In this document: one piece after another, positions 1 through 11,490 of the stretch
Position numbering within the stretch: position 1 is the stretch's first letter
How the letters are laid out: each line of letters starts with the position of its first letter
NCBI RefSeq assembly: GCF_000004825.1
Contig: NW_008805063.1
Location: 1,550,857 to 1,614,856, forward strand
DNA length: 64,000 nt
Direction: 5' to 3'
DNA from: Heterostelium album PN500
Lineage: Eukaryota; Evosea; Eumycetozoa; Acytosteliales; Acytosteliaceae
Translations under genes and position numbers: made by a program
The notes under the pieces: model-generated
Databases searched by the model: none
Told to the model about the DNA's origin: nothing
The model's input: the letters and a program-made list of their open reading frames with translations, nothing else

Positions 1-1843
1 AAATCATGTTATTCACACCAACATTAATATATCCACCGGTAGTAGGTATTACAAAATCTTTGGATTTTGTGAAACTGGGAGGTCCAATATCAGATAAATC
101 AAGTCTTACATAAACATAATGTGAAGCAGAAACATTAAAACTAAAATACATTGGATCTACAGACAACTGTGTTTGAACTAAACAAACAAAGATTAATATC
201 AAATAATAATTAGAATTATTATGTAAAATGTACATACTGTTACCAAGAGATGATGATACTTGAGGATCGATATATGTGATTCCATTAATAATATTAGTGT
301 TTATACCACCTGTACTAAGAATTAGACTATTATTATAGGAACCAGAATTAAAGTAATAATTCGCTTTAGAAGAAATGAATTAATAAACTATATCATCTAT
401 AAATATAGATCATTGATTACAACTTACTTGATATATGGTTTGATGGGTAAGTAGTGTTAATATACATTAGATTTCTGATGAAATAAATGTCTTCCAATGA
501 GGTTGGTGCATAAGGATAGGTAGGTCTTCCCTCAGCAAGATAATATGAATTAAAGTAATCAAAATTTGTTGCAGTAAATATTGTTAAACTATTTGTATTG
601 CTATCATCTATATGAATATTTAATAGTAAGTATAAATCATGATTTTTAAATATATTATTACTATATACATACAAACTGGAACTCTACTAAGATCTGTTAT
701 TTCAACACCACCAACTATCATATTGATTAATGAGTATCTTGTACTAATATTTAGTTTAGAGACATCGGGTATAATTGTCTCTGTGAGTCTACATGTAATA
801 GATCTATCCGAAACCAACATCTCTAAGGGAATACAAGGAACTCTAAGTATTGATATTCTAACATCATTAACATATTCTAAAGATTCACCAAAATTACCAC
901 CATTAATTGTGATAATCGAATCTTTGACATATCCTGGTATCATTGATTTTATATAAGGTACTATTATCAAAAACAAAAAAAGTATTATTAATTTTTTGTT
1001 TACTATAATATAATAGAAACACTTACAATTTGGATGATATCTCTTTGAACTAAATGATTTAACACCATCGCTAATTAAAATATCATATTCACCGACTGTA
1101 TATTGAGTTTGGCAGGAAACTGAGCCTGTAGTGTATGTAAGGATGGTGCAATTGAAATCCGGTCTACCAACTGAACTGTTGGTGAATGTCACCCTGAGTT
1201 TACTCGAGTCAAATGAGTTCAAATTCAGTCTAGTGATTGTCATTATGCTGGGCGCCATGTCGGTTGGGATTACCAGCGGATCTATTTCTCCACCCTTTTC
1301 CATCAATATAAAATCTGGACTAATAATATCTCCCAGATCATCCCATTTCAAATCCTTCCAAATATAGATGTAATTTTGATCATTTACATCTGGTTCATCG
1401 ACTAGGAATCGGCAGAATCCAAAACACTTTGATTGCGTACGGTCATAAAGAACCATATCTATCTCAGGCCCTCCAGACCAAGTGAAAATTGAATTGTCTG
1501 GAGAATTCACAGAATTGGCACCAATCCAAGTGTAATTCTTTAGAGTTGTAAAAAACGTATCAAGGATGAAATTATTTTCATTCTGCGTTGTTATCGTTGC
1601 TAAGTAACTATATTTTATATACATATTTAAATAAATTAACAATCAAAATTATTATTATTTATTTTTTATCACTTACTAATTTTGGGAAGTTGCATATCTA
1701 TCTGCCTCTGTCCAAACTACTTGATAATTAACTAAAACATATTCATGTCCGTTTATCGGATTTATACTTTGTTTTATAATTGATTGTGCTAATAATACAG
1801 AGATAAAAATTTGTAAAATATTAAATATTAATAAATATTTCAT
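1..1843 (-). CDS. C-type lectin plus IPT/TIG cell-surface protein, partial (3' end off window)
   Basis: Six exons can be read on the minus strand: 1677-1843, 1027-1607, 673-960, 428-607, 238-363 and 1-177, still open at the window edge. All introns have GT..AG ends and every join keeps frame. The start (MKYLLIFNILQIFISVLLAQ) is a clear signal peptide. Residues about 35-150 look like a C-type lectin domain: YLATI..QNE, W-I-GA, W..GG and ILMEKGG are in the expected order. Behind it come IPT/TIG-like Ig folds, best seen at SMIPGYVKDSIITINGGNFG after the second intron, and again near the left edge (TTGGYINVG). In dictyostelids such proteins are secreted or membrane-anchored adhesion or recognition proteins; that role is inferred. 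A hydrophobic stretch seen if intron 961-1026 is read through is intronic, not a membrane helix. Family confident, ligand unknown. Confidence 0.8.
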
Positions 1844-2263
1844 TCGTTTATAGTTAAGAAAAAGTAAAACTGTTCAATGATTGACAGGCGAAATCTTATA
1901 CTAACTTTATCTTGAGCAACCATTAAAGTTGTAAAAATCGGAGCATCTGTTGTAAACAAGATATTTACAACCAAAAGATTTTTTGTAAAAATCATGATTT
2001 CATAATATCTTTTTTTTTTTTTTTGTTAAATTGCTGTATAATTTTGAATATTGTGGTGATCTAAAAACCTAATTTTGAAAACTGTAACAAAAAACTAAAA
2101 AAAATTAATTAAAAATTTTAGAGATTAAAATATCTTTATGGAACAGTAATTTAACATAAGTTTTAAGTTTTTCATTTTTTTGTGTGGGTAAAAAAAATAA
2201 ACTTTTTTAAAAAAAAGTTCTGTACGTTTTCTTTTTTTGTTATATTAACCTTATCACATAAAT
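1844..2263. promoter_or_regulatory. Divergent intergenic region
   Basis: This 420-nt AT-rich stretch separates two genes transcribed away from each other, so it should hold both promoters. It has oligo(T)/oligo(A) runs (for example 2009-2024), typical of dictyostelid start regions. No specific factor site could be supported. Confidence 0.4.
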
Positions 2264-2603
2264 ATGAATATTATACAAATGAGCTTACAAGTTGAACCTA
2301 GTAAACATACTTCTGAAAGCATTGAAGATCTTATGAAATTGATTAAAGAAAGAATAATCAGTGCTCTTCCGAAATGTTTATTTTGTGATCATAAAATGGA
2401 TCCACTCGGTGAAATTGATCATTTGAATCGGTGTATAAACGCTTCTCGAAATGTAATTTCAAGTTTTAGCAATGAATTTAAGTCAAAGCTACCAATTAGA
2501 GTGTGATAACCGGAAATATAGTTCAGGGTGGAAACGCAGTTTGTCAATCACCAGCCACTCTAAAGTAAATAGTTGTGAAAAAAAATGGGGTTTAATAAAA
2601 TAA
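2264..2603 (+). pseudogene. Small zinc-finger-like gene with a +1 frameshift
   Basis: From ATG 2264 the first frame runs 80 codons to TGA 2504-2506 and holds a C-X2-C-X11-H-X3-C cluster (CLFCDHKMDPLGEIDHLNRC), a plausible small zinc-binding module. Just before that stop the +1 frame becomes clearly coding (from about 2490: YQLECDNRKYSSGWKR) and continues to TAA 2601-2603, with a further Cys/His set (C, H, C). Both halves have coding-like composition, unlike the flanking AT-rich DNA. Explanations are a one-base indel that broke the gene, a sequencing error, or a functional 80-residue product with a decayed tail. There is no usable GT-AG intron at the junction. No family recognised. Confidence 0.55.
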
Positions 2604-2828
2604 AAAAAGATTTTTTTTAAGTGAGTTTTGGCGCCTTTTCTGATTTTTTAAATATTATTTGTACAAAAGAAAAAAGAATATTTGATATATATATTTGTAT
2701 TGATGATGATTTGTACCATTATCAATTTATTTATTTATACATATGATAAATAGTAGAATATTAAAATAATTTCACAATTAACTACAAAGTACATTGATAG
2801 AGGAGCTATTAAATAGTGATTTCAAAGT

Positions 2829-3266
2829 TTAGTGAGCAGTTACTCTAGCATGTGCTTCGGCGTGAGCATCTAAATTAACTGGTCCTCTGATTCTAGCTCT
2901 CAAACAGAGATTCAACTTGATTAAGGCATCCGGATCATTATGGTCGAAAACACACTCTCTTGGAAGTGGATCGCACTCATGACACTCGACTGGAGTTGGC
3001 TCACATTCGTGACATTCATCACCGGTGGTAGTAGCTGGTTGTCCAGTTGTTGGTGGAGCTGCTGGCTCACCAGTTGTAGTTGCCCATCTCGAAGAACCGG
3101 CAGTCGAACTAGCCATCTAAAGAAAGAATATAAGAGAGAAAAAGAAAATCAAAATTAATGTTAATTTTTGATATAAACAAATTTGGTAATTATAAATTTA
3201 TTCACTTACAGAGATTGAGATTACAACAGATAATAAGAATACAAATAATACAATTTTAATATTCAT
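2829..3266 (-). CDS. Small secreted Thr/Cys-rich protein with HEC repeats
   Basis: Two exons: 3210-3266 (MNIKIVLFVFLLSVVISIS, a signal peptide) and 2829-3116, joined in phase 0 across a GTAAGT..TTTAG intron. The mature part, about 95 residues, starts Ser/Thr/Pro-rich, then has the tandem unit ECHECEPTPVECHECDPLP, then an acidic/basic tail rich in His and Ala. Even cysteine spacing suggests disulfide bonding or metal binding outside the cell or in the secretory pathway (inference). Starting at the inner ATG 3116 would lose the signal peptide; the upstream exon is preferred because the join is in frame and the peptide is typical. No family recognised. Confidence 0.7.
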
Positions 3267-6200
3267 TTTGTTTTTTTTTTTGGTAAATTATAATAAATTC
3301 TAAATCTAAATTTACTTTAGTATTAGTTTTATTTGGATTATTTAGTATTGATTAATTTGGAATGAATGCTTTAAAATTGATCAAATTTATAGTTAGTGTA
3401 GTAAAGGACAGGTTTGGATTCCACCAAAATATTCAACTACAATAAATAGTAGATTGCATCACAGAGAATGCAGGGTATAGTAAAGGACACTTTGCTAACT
3501 GAAACCCACACATTTATTATTCATCATTAAATCAATCAATCAATCATATATGCTTTCAATCAATCTCATATTATTCACAAAGGGTGTTAGGTGTGTGTGG
3601 ATTCAAATCCATAAATCATAATCACATATTGATCTATAATACTTTCTTAACAAAAATCCAACAAAAATCTCTATTCTATTCAATTTTATATTAATCATTC
3701 GATTGTGTGTAACCTCATAATCAAATTCTCTCTCCTTCCCCTTTAACAGTCTAAACTTTAACACAGTACTCAATACACAATTCTCATATTAATAAATTCT
3801 GTCGTCGATTACAATGTACAAAAGACTTCCCTCATATCACTCAAATACCACCTCCCCCATATTCTCTCTAACTAGTCACAGGTTTTTACACTTTTATTAC
3901 TCTTCAAATTGTTATCTACAACTAATATTAAGTTATTATTGCACCAGACACACACACTACCAGCACCACCATTATTATTGTTATTCTAATCTAACTGACC
4001 CTCTCATATCCTATCCTAATCTCAATCTTAAGTTTCACATATTCATATTTTCAAATTCCTCCACTTTTATTCTTTCTTGGACATCTTTTTTTTTAATCTG
4101 CCGTTTTTTATTTTATTTTTATTTCTATTTTCTATTTGCTTGTTATTAAAGAGTAGAATCATTATGGCATACATATATCATACGTGATAGTAATATACTA
4201 GCTTTGATTCAAATTAATTAAATTTTTAGAATAGAATTTATTTCTGTTTGTTTTTTGGGGGTATTTACTCTCCTCTCCATTCGAGAGTTTTATATGTTTT
4301 TTGGTGGAAAAAAACATAGAGTATTGTACACAAGAAGTATGGGTAGAGAGTTTCTTGTGGTGTCGGAGTTGTTAGAGTAGATCTAACTAAATAAATAGCC
4401 AACGATGATATGTAATATAATCTTCGATAAAAGAAAAGAAAGAAAACAATTTAATATATCCTCCAACCAATTAATATTAATATTTTTTTTTTATACCTGA
4501 CCCCTGGTGTAAAATACTTTTGAAACGGCACAGGTTTCTACCAATCCAATCAAAAAAAGATATCTACCACATCTTTTTTAGATTTATCACCCGCACGGGG
4601 TATCACTACATATCGTCAACACTTTCAACTCACACACATTGTTAATACCACCAAAAAAAAAAAAAAAAAAAACCATTACAACCCACACTTTTATTTAAAA
4701 CATATAAATAAATAAATAAAAATGAAATCCCCACTCTCACCAGTCACCTCATCAAAAGTATTGATGAAAAAGACTGAAAATGCGTATTATTTTGACGAGA
4801 ATATATAAAAAAAAAAAAAAAAAGTAAAATAAATATTTGTTTTTGATTCTCTATCAATAGTTTTGTGTGATAAATAATTTATTGACCAATTGAAATATTT
4901 ATATTTGATAACTTTATTTTATTACCTTATTTGATAAATATTAAGTTGGTGATTTTAATAAAAAGATAGATTTCGATTGATATCTTTTTTTTGTTTTTGT
5001 TTATTTATTAAATATATAAATAAAACATCTCAACCTAATTCGTAAATTCATCCAATAGCTATTTGAATTTCGTAAAATGAAAATTATTTCTTATTATTTT
5101 GTGACCAACTATTAATTTGTAAGAATTTGATGAAGTTAATTAATACATAATTTTGTTTTAAGTGGTACATTATGAATGGTTTTTAAAGATTTTAAATATC
5201 TATTAAATTCAAAGGAAATCTGATACATATAGCAACTGAATGAGTTTTATAAACCATTTTTTGACTGCAACTTAACTACTTCTTAGGTAGTTGAATTAAT
5301 TTTCAATGAAATTACATGCATTTGATGACTACATAATCCTCTGTTTTTGAACATACAATTCATTGCAAATACTACTTGTATCTTTCCAAATCCTAAAAGA
5401 CTTTTAAGACCAATTCAAAAATACTAAAAACAAAAATTATTATTACACCACTAAAAGATATCTAAATAAATAGATATCTATCTACATTTCTAAAACCAAA
5501 AAAAAAAAAAAAAAAAAAACATAAAAGAAAAAATATCATCAAAGTATCACTAAAAAAAAACAAAGTAAGTTTACACTGTTATTATTTTAAAATAATAAAA
5601 ATTGAAATAATGATTATCTCTATTAAAATAAATAATGATTGCTCGGTGTAACATTGGATTGATTTAATTTGTACATGTACATAAAATCATCTATTTTTAC
5701 AATAGAAATATAGATTTTTTTACAAGTCAAAATACCAACCCAATTATTGTATTGTGTGTATAAATAATATTGTATTAAAAATGATTTCTCTCTATTCTAA
5801 ATATATATAATAATATCGATAATTTCCCTCCCTACCATTTACTTTATAAATTAAATTCATCCTACCTATATTTGGCTATTGACTATACCAATGACATCAA
5901 ATATTTTTAATCCCACACCACACATGTTTTATTTCACACCCTTCTATACCACCACACTGTTTATACCCACAACATTTCACTTTCTATCCCATCCTCTAAT
6001 GAAAATAAATTGATTTAAGTGTTGTCAATACCAATCAACAAGGTGAATGATAGTTTGCCTGCATACTCATTCAACTTTTGAAAATAAAATATCTACCGCT
6101 ACTCTATTTATTTTTTAAATATCTTAAATTTATTTAGAATCACCATCATATAATGACACGAAACTCTACTCTATTTTCTCAACCAACTCTTTTATAACCA

Positions 6201-7895
6201 CAATGTTTCGAACATAATAATTAAAATACCAATCTAATAAACACCAAACCCTCCATATTATTTTTATTTATTATTTCCATAAAGATAAATAAATGTGTAT
6301 CTTATTAGAATTGAACTGACAATATTTCTAAATCTTTCAAACAGCAATTTAATATAGAAAAGTTGGTTGTTGTTTGGATCAATCAGATTTCCAATAAACC
6401 AATAGACAGTCAATTATTATTTAAGAGTAAACATTACAAGATTTTTAACTGTTTAAAACTCACTCCAACAGATAGGAGTACAACTAAACAGAATTCTACA
6501 AGGATAAAGGAAAATAGATCAACAGATATCTCTCCAGACCAGTAAAAGTGAAATAATTAAAAACAAAACAACTCAATAGCCACTCACACATTTAACATAT
6601 CTATTCCAATTTTCAAACAATTTAAATTATAACAAAAATTATTGTGCAATTTTTGTTTGAAAAATTTTTATCAGATTTCTCAACAATACCAATATATCAT
6701 ACCAATTTAAAACATTACCAATAGTACTACAAAAAAAATGTTAAAAATCCACTCAACCAACTACTCGCATCCCCTCCCACATGATCAAGATAAACAAAAA
6801 TCGACATGTCCTCTTAAAGGTATGTATTTATTATGGAATTAATTATCTTTATATTGTAAAGAAATCTCACTTTAAAGAAATGATAATTTATTTTCAACAC
6901 TCAAATTTCCACCAACTCATCCAAACCCATCCTCTATCATTTATCTCTTTGGAATTTCCATATGAAATGATATCACTTTTTCACCATTTGTTTGTTTAAT
7001 TTTGAAATTCATTGTTTTGCTAATATACCTTGCTTTTTATCTTTCCAAACCAAACAATCGATTCACAATCTTCTAAATATTTATCTTACTATTGTCATTA
7101 ACTTTTTTTTATTTAAAGTTACCATGTCATCATACTATATGACAATGTTAATTAACAATAATTTTGGTTTTAAAAAAAATATGTAATATTGCCTTTTGTG
7201 TTAATGTTAGTGTTTATTTTTAAAGTTGATGATAAAGAATATCCACCAACACAATCAAACACGCCATCAAAAAGTTAAACACACCCAATATAAACCAAAT
7301 TAAATCGAGTGAAAAAGTTTGTCAAAATTAAAAAAATAATCGCTGTGTGAACGACCAAGATGTAATAAATAGAGTGACAAAATGACAAGTGTGAGAGGTG
7401 TCATATGACAATGATAAAATTTTTTAAATAGATTAAAACTTTTATAAATAGAATTTATAATAATTATTATAAACAAAATCATCATACAAGTCTAAATATT
7501 GTTAACAACCTGTTGCCACAACTTTACTTTAAAAAAAAAATATTTTTTATTTCTAATTAATGACAACAAGAGGTGAAGAGACACAGCAGGAGGAATTAAA
7601 CTATAGTTGATTTAATATAGTTATTTTTTTTAGTCGTAGAATTCTTTCTATACTATTTTTTTAATCGTTGTAGTGCAAAGAACAAATTTATTTATCAAAA
7701 TCATATGTTCATACCACACACTCTTTAGTATTATAATAATAGATAACTATAGCTATAGTAGAATAGAATTTATATTTACATATATATATTGAAATTTCAA
7801 TAATAATAATAACTACTATTTTTTATAATAAAAAAAAATTCTAATATATTTAACTATACCCTTTTTTTTACAAATAAAAATAATATTTGTTTCTT
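3267..7895. other. 4.6-kb gene-free, A/C-skewed region
   Basis: No convincing coding exon on either strand. The plus strand is strongly A and C rich for long stretches (about 3500-4050, 4600-4740, 5900-6780) with many CAAC/ACCA/CCAA words and poly(A) runs. Long open frames here (such as 3814-4149) only reflect that skew and give Tyr/Ser/Phe-rich nonsense. The same texture precedes the gene at 39498, so this may be a long upstream control region or transcribed leader for the + gene at 7896. A G+C-richer patch at about 4255-4610 could hide an RNA but fits no known class. Confidence 0.5.
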
Positions 7896-8389
7896 ATGGA
7901 ACCAAAACAAGAAGGAGATGCACCCAAAAATGACAAACTAATTGAAATGAAGGTGTTTGAAAAGTCAGCCATCGGTGACAATAACAGTGATGACGGTCAA
8001 GGAAGCAGTAACCTATCTGGTTCTAATGGATCGTTGGAAGTACCAGCCACTGACATTTGGGGAACTCCCATGGTCACAAACACTGACTCCACTCATCACA
8101 ACAACCAGTTGTATGAGATAATAGATCAACCCGAAAACCTACTTACCACTCCTACTAACAGCTCACTAACTACATCGAGTTACACACCAAATGGAGATAG
8201 AACTCTATCACCAAAAAAGTCTAAAAGTTGGAAGAGATTCTTCCAACCCAAAGAAGAAGAAATCGTAAGTAACAAAAATGCTGACACTTCACTATCACTA
8301 TCAATCTCCACTACTTGCTTCGAATATATTGTATTCAGTGATTTTGTTATAATTAGAAAAAAGATAGTAACAAAAGAGATAGATTATGA
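7896..8389 (+). CDS. Ser/Asn-rich orphan protein with basic C-terminus
   Basis: ATG 7896 follows an A-rich leader. Exon 1 (7896-8264) encodes 123 residues: an acidic/polar N-terminus, an Asn/Ser/Thr-rich middle, and a basic patch with aromatic residues (SPKKSKSWKRFFQPKEEE) that could contact membrane or nucleic acid (speculative). It ends at a good GTAAGT donor. The best 3' end uses a 92-nt intron (8265-8356) and a short Lys/Arg-rich last exon ending at TGA 8387-8389, giving 134 residues. A longer intron to 8777, also in phase, would end at TAG 8852-8854 (YNNEIPKQQTSY...). Transcript data would decide. No family recognised. Confidence 0.55.
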
Positions 8390-8428
8390 AGAATTCATTC
8401 TTTAATACCTATAACTTTTAAAATTAAC

Positions 8429-8665
8429 TGCGAAATACTTCGATTTACATCGAAAACTTGAAGAACTTTGATCAAAGTTCTGAAAACTAAATATTATCTG
8501 TAAAACCCTAATTCTATTTCTGACTTTTAAAATCAAAAACTCTTTGTTCAAAAATATCATTTACAAAAATAGCGATATTTATTTTTTTGTTAAAAATTAT
8601 TTTTTTTAAAATTAAATTTTTATAAAAAAAATCAAATTCCATCAACTTTCAGACCTTAAGGTCTG
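8429..8665. repeat. Cluster of perfect palindromes and short hairpins
   Basis: The stretch holds AGAACTTTGATCAAAGTTCT (8462-8481, a perfect 20-bp palindrome), CAGACCTTAAGGTCTG (8650-8665, a perfect 16-bp palindrome), TTCGAT..ATCGAA around 8440-8455 and AAATATC..GATATTT around 8550-8580. It lies between two + genes, or inside the intron of the upstream gene if its longer 3' form is right. It may be a small structured RNA, a decayed inverted-repeat element or regulatory DNA; nothing decides between these. Confidence 0.5.
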
Positions 8666-8854
8666 AATTCCAAAAAACAACACAATTGAAAATCATGGGT
8701 CTAATGAATCACATCTTCATTCTTCACAATAGCCATCATCAATCACTCTACAAATATTATTATTTTATTTTTTCAGTATAACAATGAAATCCCGAAACAA
8801 CAAACTTCATATTCGAAAAAAAAAACAATAAAATCACCAAAAAAAGAATTTTAG

Positions 8855-9324
8855 AGAAGAGACCCACACCCAATAATAATATCTTGTAGGATCTTGAATG
8901 ATTTGCAACACCACTAAATTTCAAGTCACATCAAAGTCACTCGAAACAAATCACAACATTGGTTTGTTTGCATCAGTGTGATGACTTTGAATTTTTCATT
9001 GCTTTTCGTGAACACCTTTTGTTTTTTACATCTAAACAACACCCACTGTTCTCATATCAATATATTTGGAAATCAATGATTTCGTTGACGTTCGTTGGAT
9101 TTTGCAAAATAATAATATTTTTTTTTGTTTTTACATTTGCGAATTTTGCAAACACACACTCATTAAATTAACTTATTAAATGAGTCTGAAAAGCACAAAT
9201 TAAAAACAAAAAAAAAATATGAAAATAATGATAATTTTGCAAAAAAAAACAACCAACTTGTTTCATATTAAAATTTAATAACAGTGCAATACCAGTAACA
9301 CCGAGTAAAACAGTAGCATATAGT
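8855..9324. promoter_or_regulatory. Upstream region of the phosphate transporter gene
   Basis: 470 nt of AT-rich DNA in front of ATG 9325. It has T-rich and A-rich runs and no supportable exon. Open frames here are short and of biased composition. Confidence 0.35.
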
Positions 9325-11490
9325 ATGGTGAAGAAAGAGTCTTTATTAACTAGATTCCTTCCCGGGTTATCGACAACAACCCCACCATCATCATCATCAC
9401 CAAATAATAAAATAAAAAACAATATAAATGTCAATAATAATAATTTTACCGATGAATTAAACCATGAGGAAGAGGTGGAAACACCAGAACAAGAAACTGA
9501 CTCACTAATAACTGACAATAGTACACCTAATAATAATAAAAACAACAACAACAGCAATAATAATTATTTCGTTTATATTGTTGATGATAATCATTCGATT
9601 ACATCTTTGTCCGAAAAATCTAAAGACTTTTATACGGGTTCCATTGTTGTCGATCCCCCCATTAATAGCATTAAATCATTTTTGTTATCTCCTACACCAC
9701 CACCACCGCTCAAAGACGACAGCACCACCAGCGTCGATCAGAGTGATTCACATCGACGACAAACTAATTGCAATAGCATTGAGATTCATCCATACACCAC
9801 CACCACTGACACCACGCACGATTACAATTTAAACTCAAACTACTTTGAAACAATGTCAGTGTCGAATAACACCAGCATTGCTAACAATTGTAGAGATAAC
9901 AGTAGTGGTAGTAGTATCATAAGATCTATTACAAATAATCTCTTAGAAATACAACGTGAAAACACATCGCTATCATCTTCACAACCACCATTAGACAACA
10001 GTCAAACTACATATTTACTAATGCACGATAAAACTGAACCACAGCAAGAAGATACCTTCTTCCAAAGAGGTAAAAAGATTCTCATTGCAGGAACTGGTAA
10101 GTTTGCTATTAAAATAGTAATAATAGCAGAGTTGTTCTAATAATATATATATATAGGTTTCTTATGTGATGCATATGATCTGTTTGTTATAAATAATGTT
10201 CTTGTAATTCTAAAGATGTTGTATCAAGAGGAACAAAACTCAGCACCTGTCGTTGCCACTGCTGCACTCTGGGGTGCGGTCGCAGGTCAACTGCTTTTTG
10301 GATTCTTTGCGGATCGTGTAGGTCGTCGTATTGGTTTCATTATCACTTTGTCGTTCATCACTCTTGGTGCACTTGGCTCTACTCTCTCGTTCAACACTGC
10401 ACGAGTCAATATCTTTGTGATGCTAGCGATCTGGCGTACCGTGCTCGGTTTTGGTGTCGGTGGTGAGTATCCACTGTCGGCCACTATCAGCTCGGAGTCG
10501 GCATCGACCGACGCCAAGCGTGGCGCTCAAATTGCATCGGTGTTCTCCATGCAGGGTGTCGGTATCATCATGTCGCCAATCATCGTTTTGATTCTCCTGA
10601 GAATCTGCGGAGCCGACCATCTCGATGTGGTGTGGCGTGTCGCTCTCGCATTCGGTGGTATCCCGGGTTTGATTATGATCTACTTTAGAATTCGTATGAA
10701 GGAGACCAAAGCGTTTGAGAAGCGAAAGAACACCATCTCCAAGCGTGAGATCGCTCGCTACATTGCCAAGTATCACTGGAAGACGCTGTTGGGTACCGCC
10801 GGTAACTGGTTCATCTTTGACATTGTGTTCTACGCCAACGGTCTCTTCTCGTCGACCATCATCAGTGTGCTGGGTTTCGACGGTCCCAACTCTGATTACG
10901 ACAAGCTCTTCAACACTGTATTGACCGCGCTCTACTTGGCGCTGTTGGGTCTGCCAGGTTACTTTGTCGGTGTCGCGCTCATTGATCGTGTCGGTCGTCG
11001 TAACCTCCAGCTGATTGGTTTCGCACTGCTCGGTCTCACCTACATTATCATGGGTGCCACCTTTGAGTATATCAAGAAAATCAAAGCGCTCTTTATCATT
11101 CTCTACGGCCTGACGTTCTTCTTTTCGAATGCCGGTCCAAACACTACCACCTACGTACTACCGAGCGAGTCATTCCCAACCAGAGTTCGTGCCACCTGTC
11201 ACGGTATCTCTGCTGCGTGCGGTAAGCTCGGTGCCGTTCTCGGTGGTTATGCCATCCAACCGTTCTTCCTTTCCAACGGTCTCGGCAAGACGCTCTTGGT
11301 TTGCGGTGGTATCTCGTTTGCCGGTTTCATTCTCACTTTCCTCTGCACCAAGGAGACAATGGGACGTCCACCCATCGAAGACGACATTGAGCTCTCAGAG
11401 TCCAACGACATGGCCACCCCAGGTGAACCAGTCGACAAACTCTCCACTTCACAAAAGCATTTGGTTGACTCGGAAAAGCAAGAGGTTTAA
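9325..11490 (+). CDS. PHO84-like inorganic phosphate:H+ symporter (MFS, PHS family)
   Basis: Exons 9325-10096 and 10157-11490 join in frame (phase 1) across a 60-nt intron, giving about 701 residues. The join creates the PHS signature AGTGFLCDAYDLFVINNVLV, which supports it strongly. Other family marks are GQLLFGFFADRVGRR (MFS loop 2-3), GVGGEYPLSATISSES, GYFVGVALIDRVGRR and PSESFPTRVRATCHGISAACGKLGA. Twelve membrane helices are expected from about residue 255 on, so it should move phosphate into the cell at the plasma membrane or a vacuole. The first ~250 residues are unusual: Asn/Ser/Thr/Pro-rich low complexity, not an SPX domain. The tail is hydrophilic and acidic. Exon 2 is much richer in G+C than its surroundings. 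Family confident; phosphate as substrate is inferred from the PHS motifs. Confidence 0.9.

Noticed and set aside
961-1026. Membrane-like segment in the lectin protein
   Set aside because: It has GTAAGT..AATAG borders, and removing it joins HPN to LPYIKSMIPGY, a normal IPT start; it is an intron.
3590-3615. GGATTCAAATCC resembling a tRNA T-arm
   Set aside because: No acceptor, D or anticodon arm can be built around it.
3814-4149. 111-codon plus-strand open frame
   Set aside because: Its Tyr/Ser/Phe/His-rich product simply mirrors the A/C/T skew of the DNA, and it has no domain or codon pattern of a gene.
6363-7186. Three short plus-strand frames
   Set aside because: They start at non-ATG codons or in AT-rich noise and show no homology-like motifs.
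9168-9557. 129-codon minus-strand frame opposite the transporter N-terminus
   Set aside because: It is the antisense of the Asn/Ser-rich exon; Leu/Val runs arise from AAT/AAC repeats read backwards.
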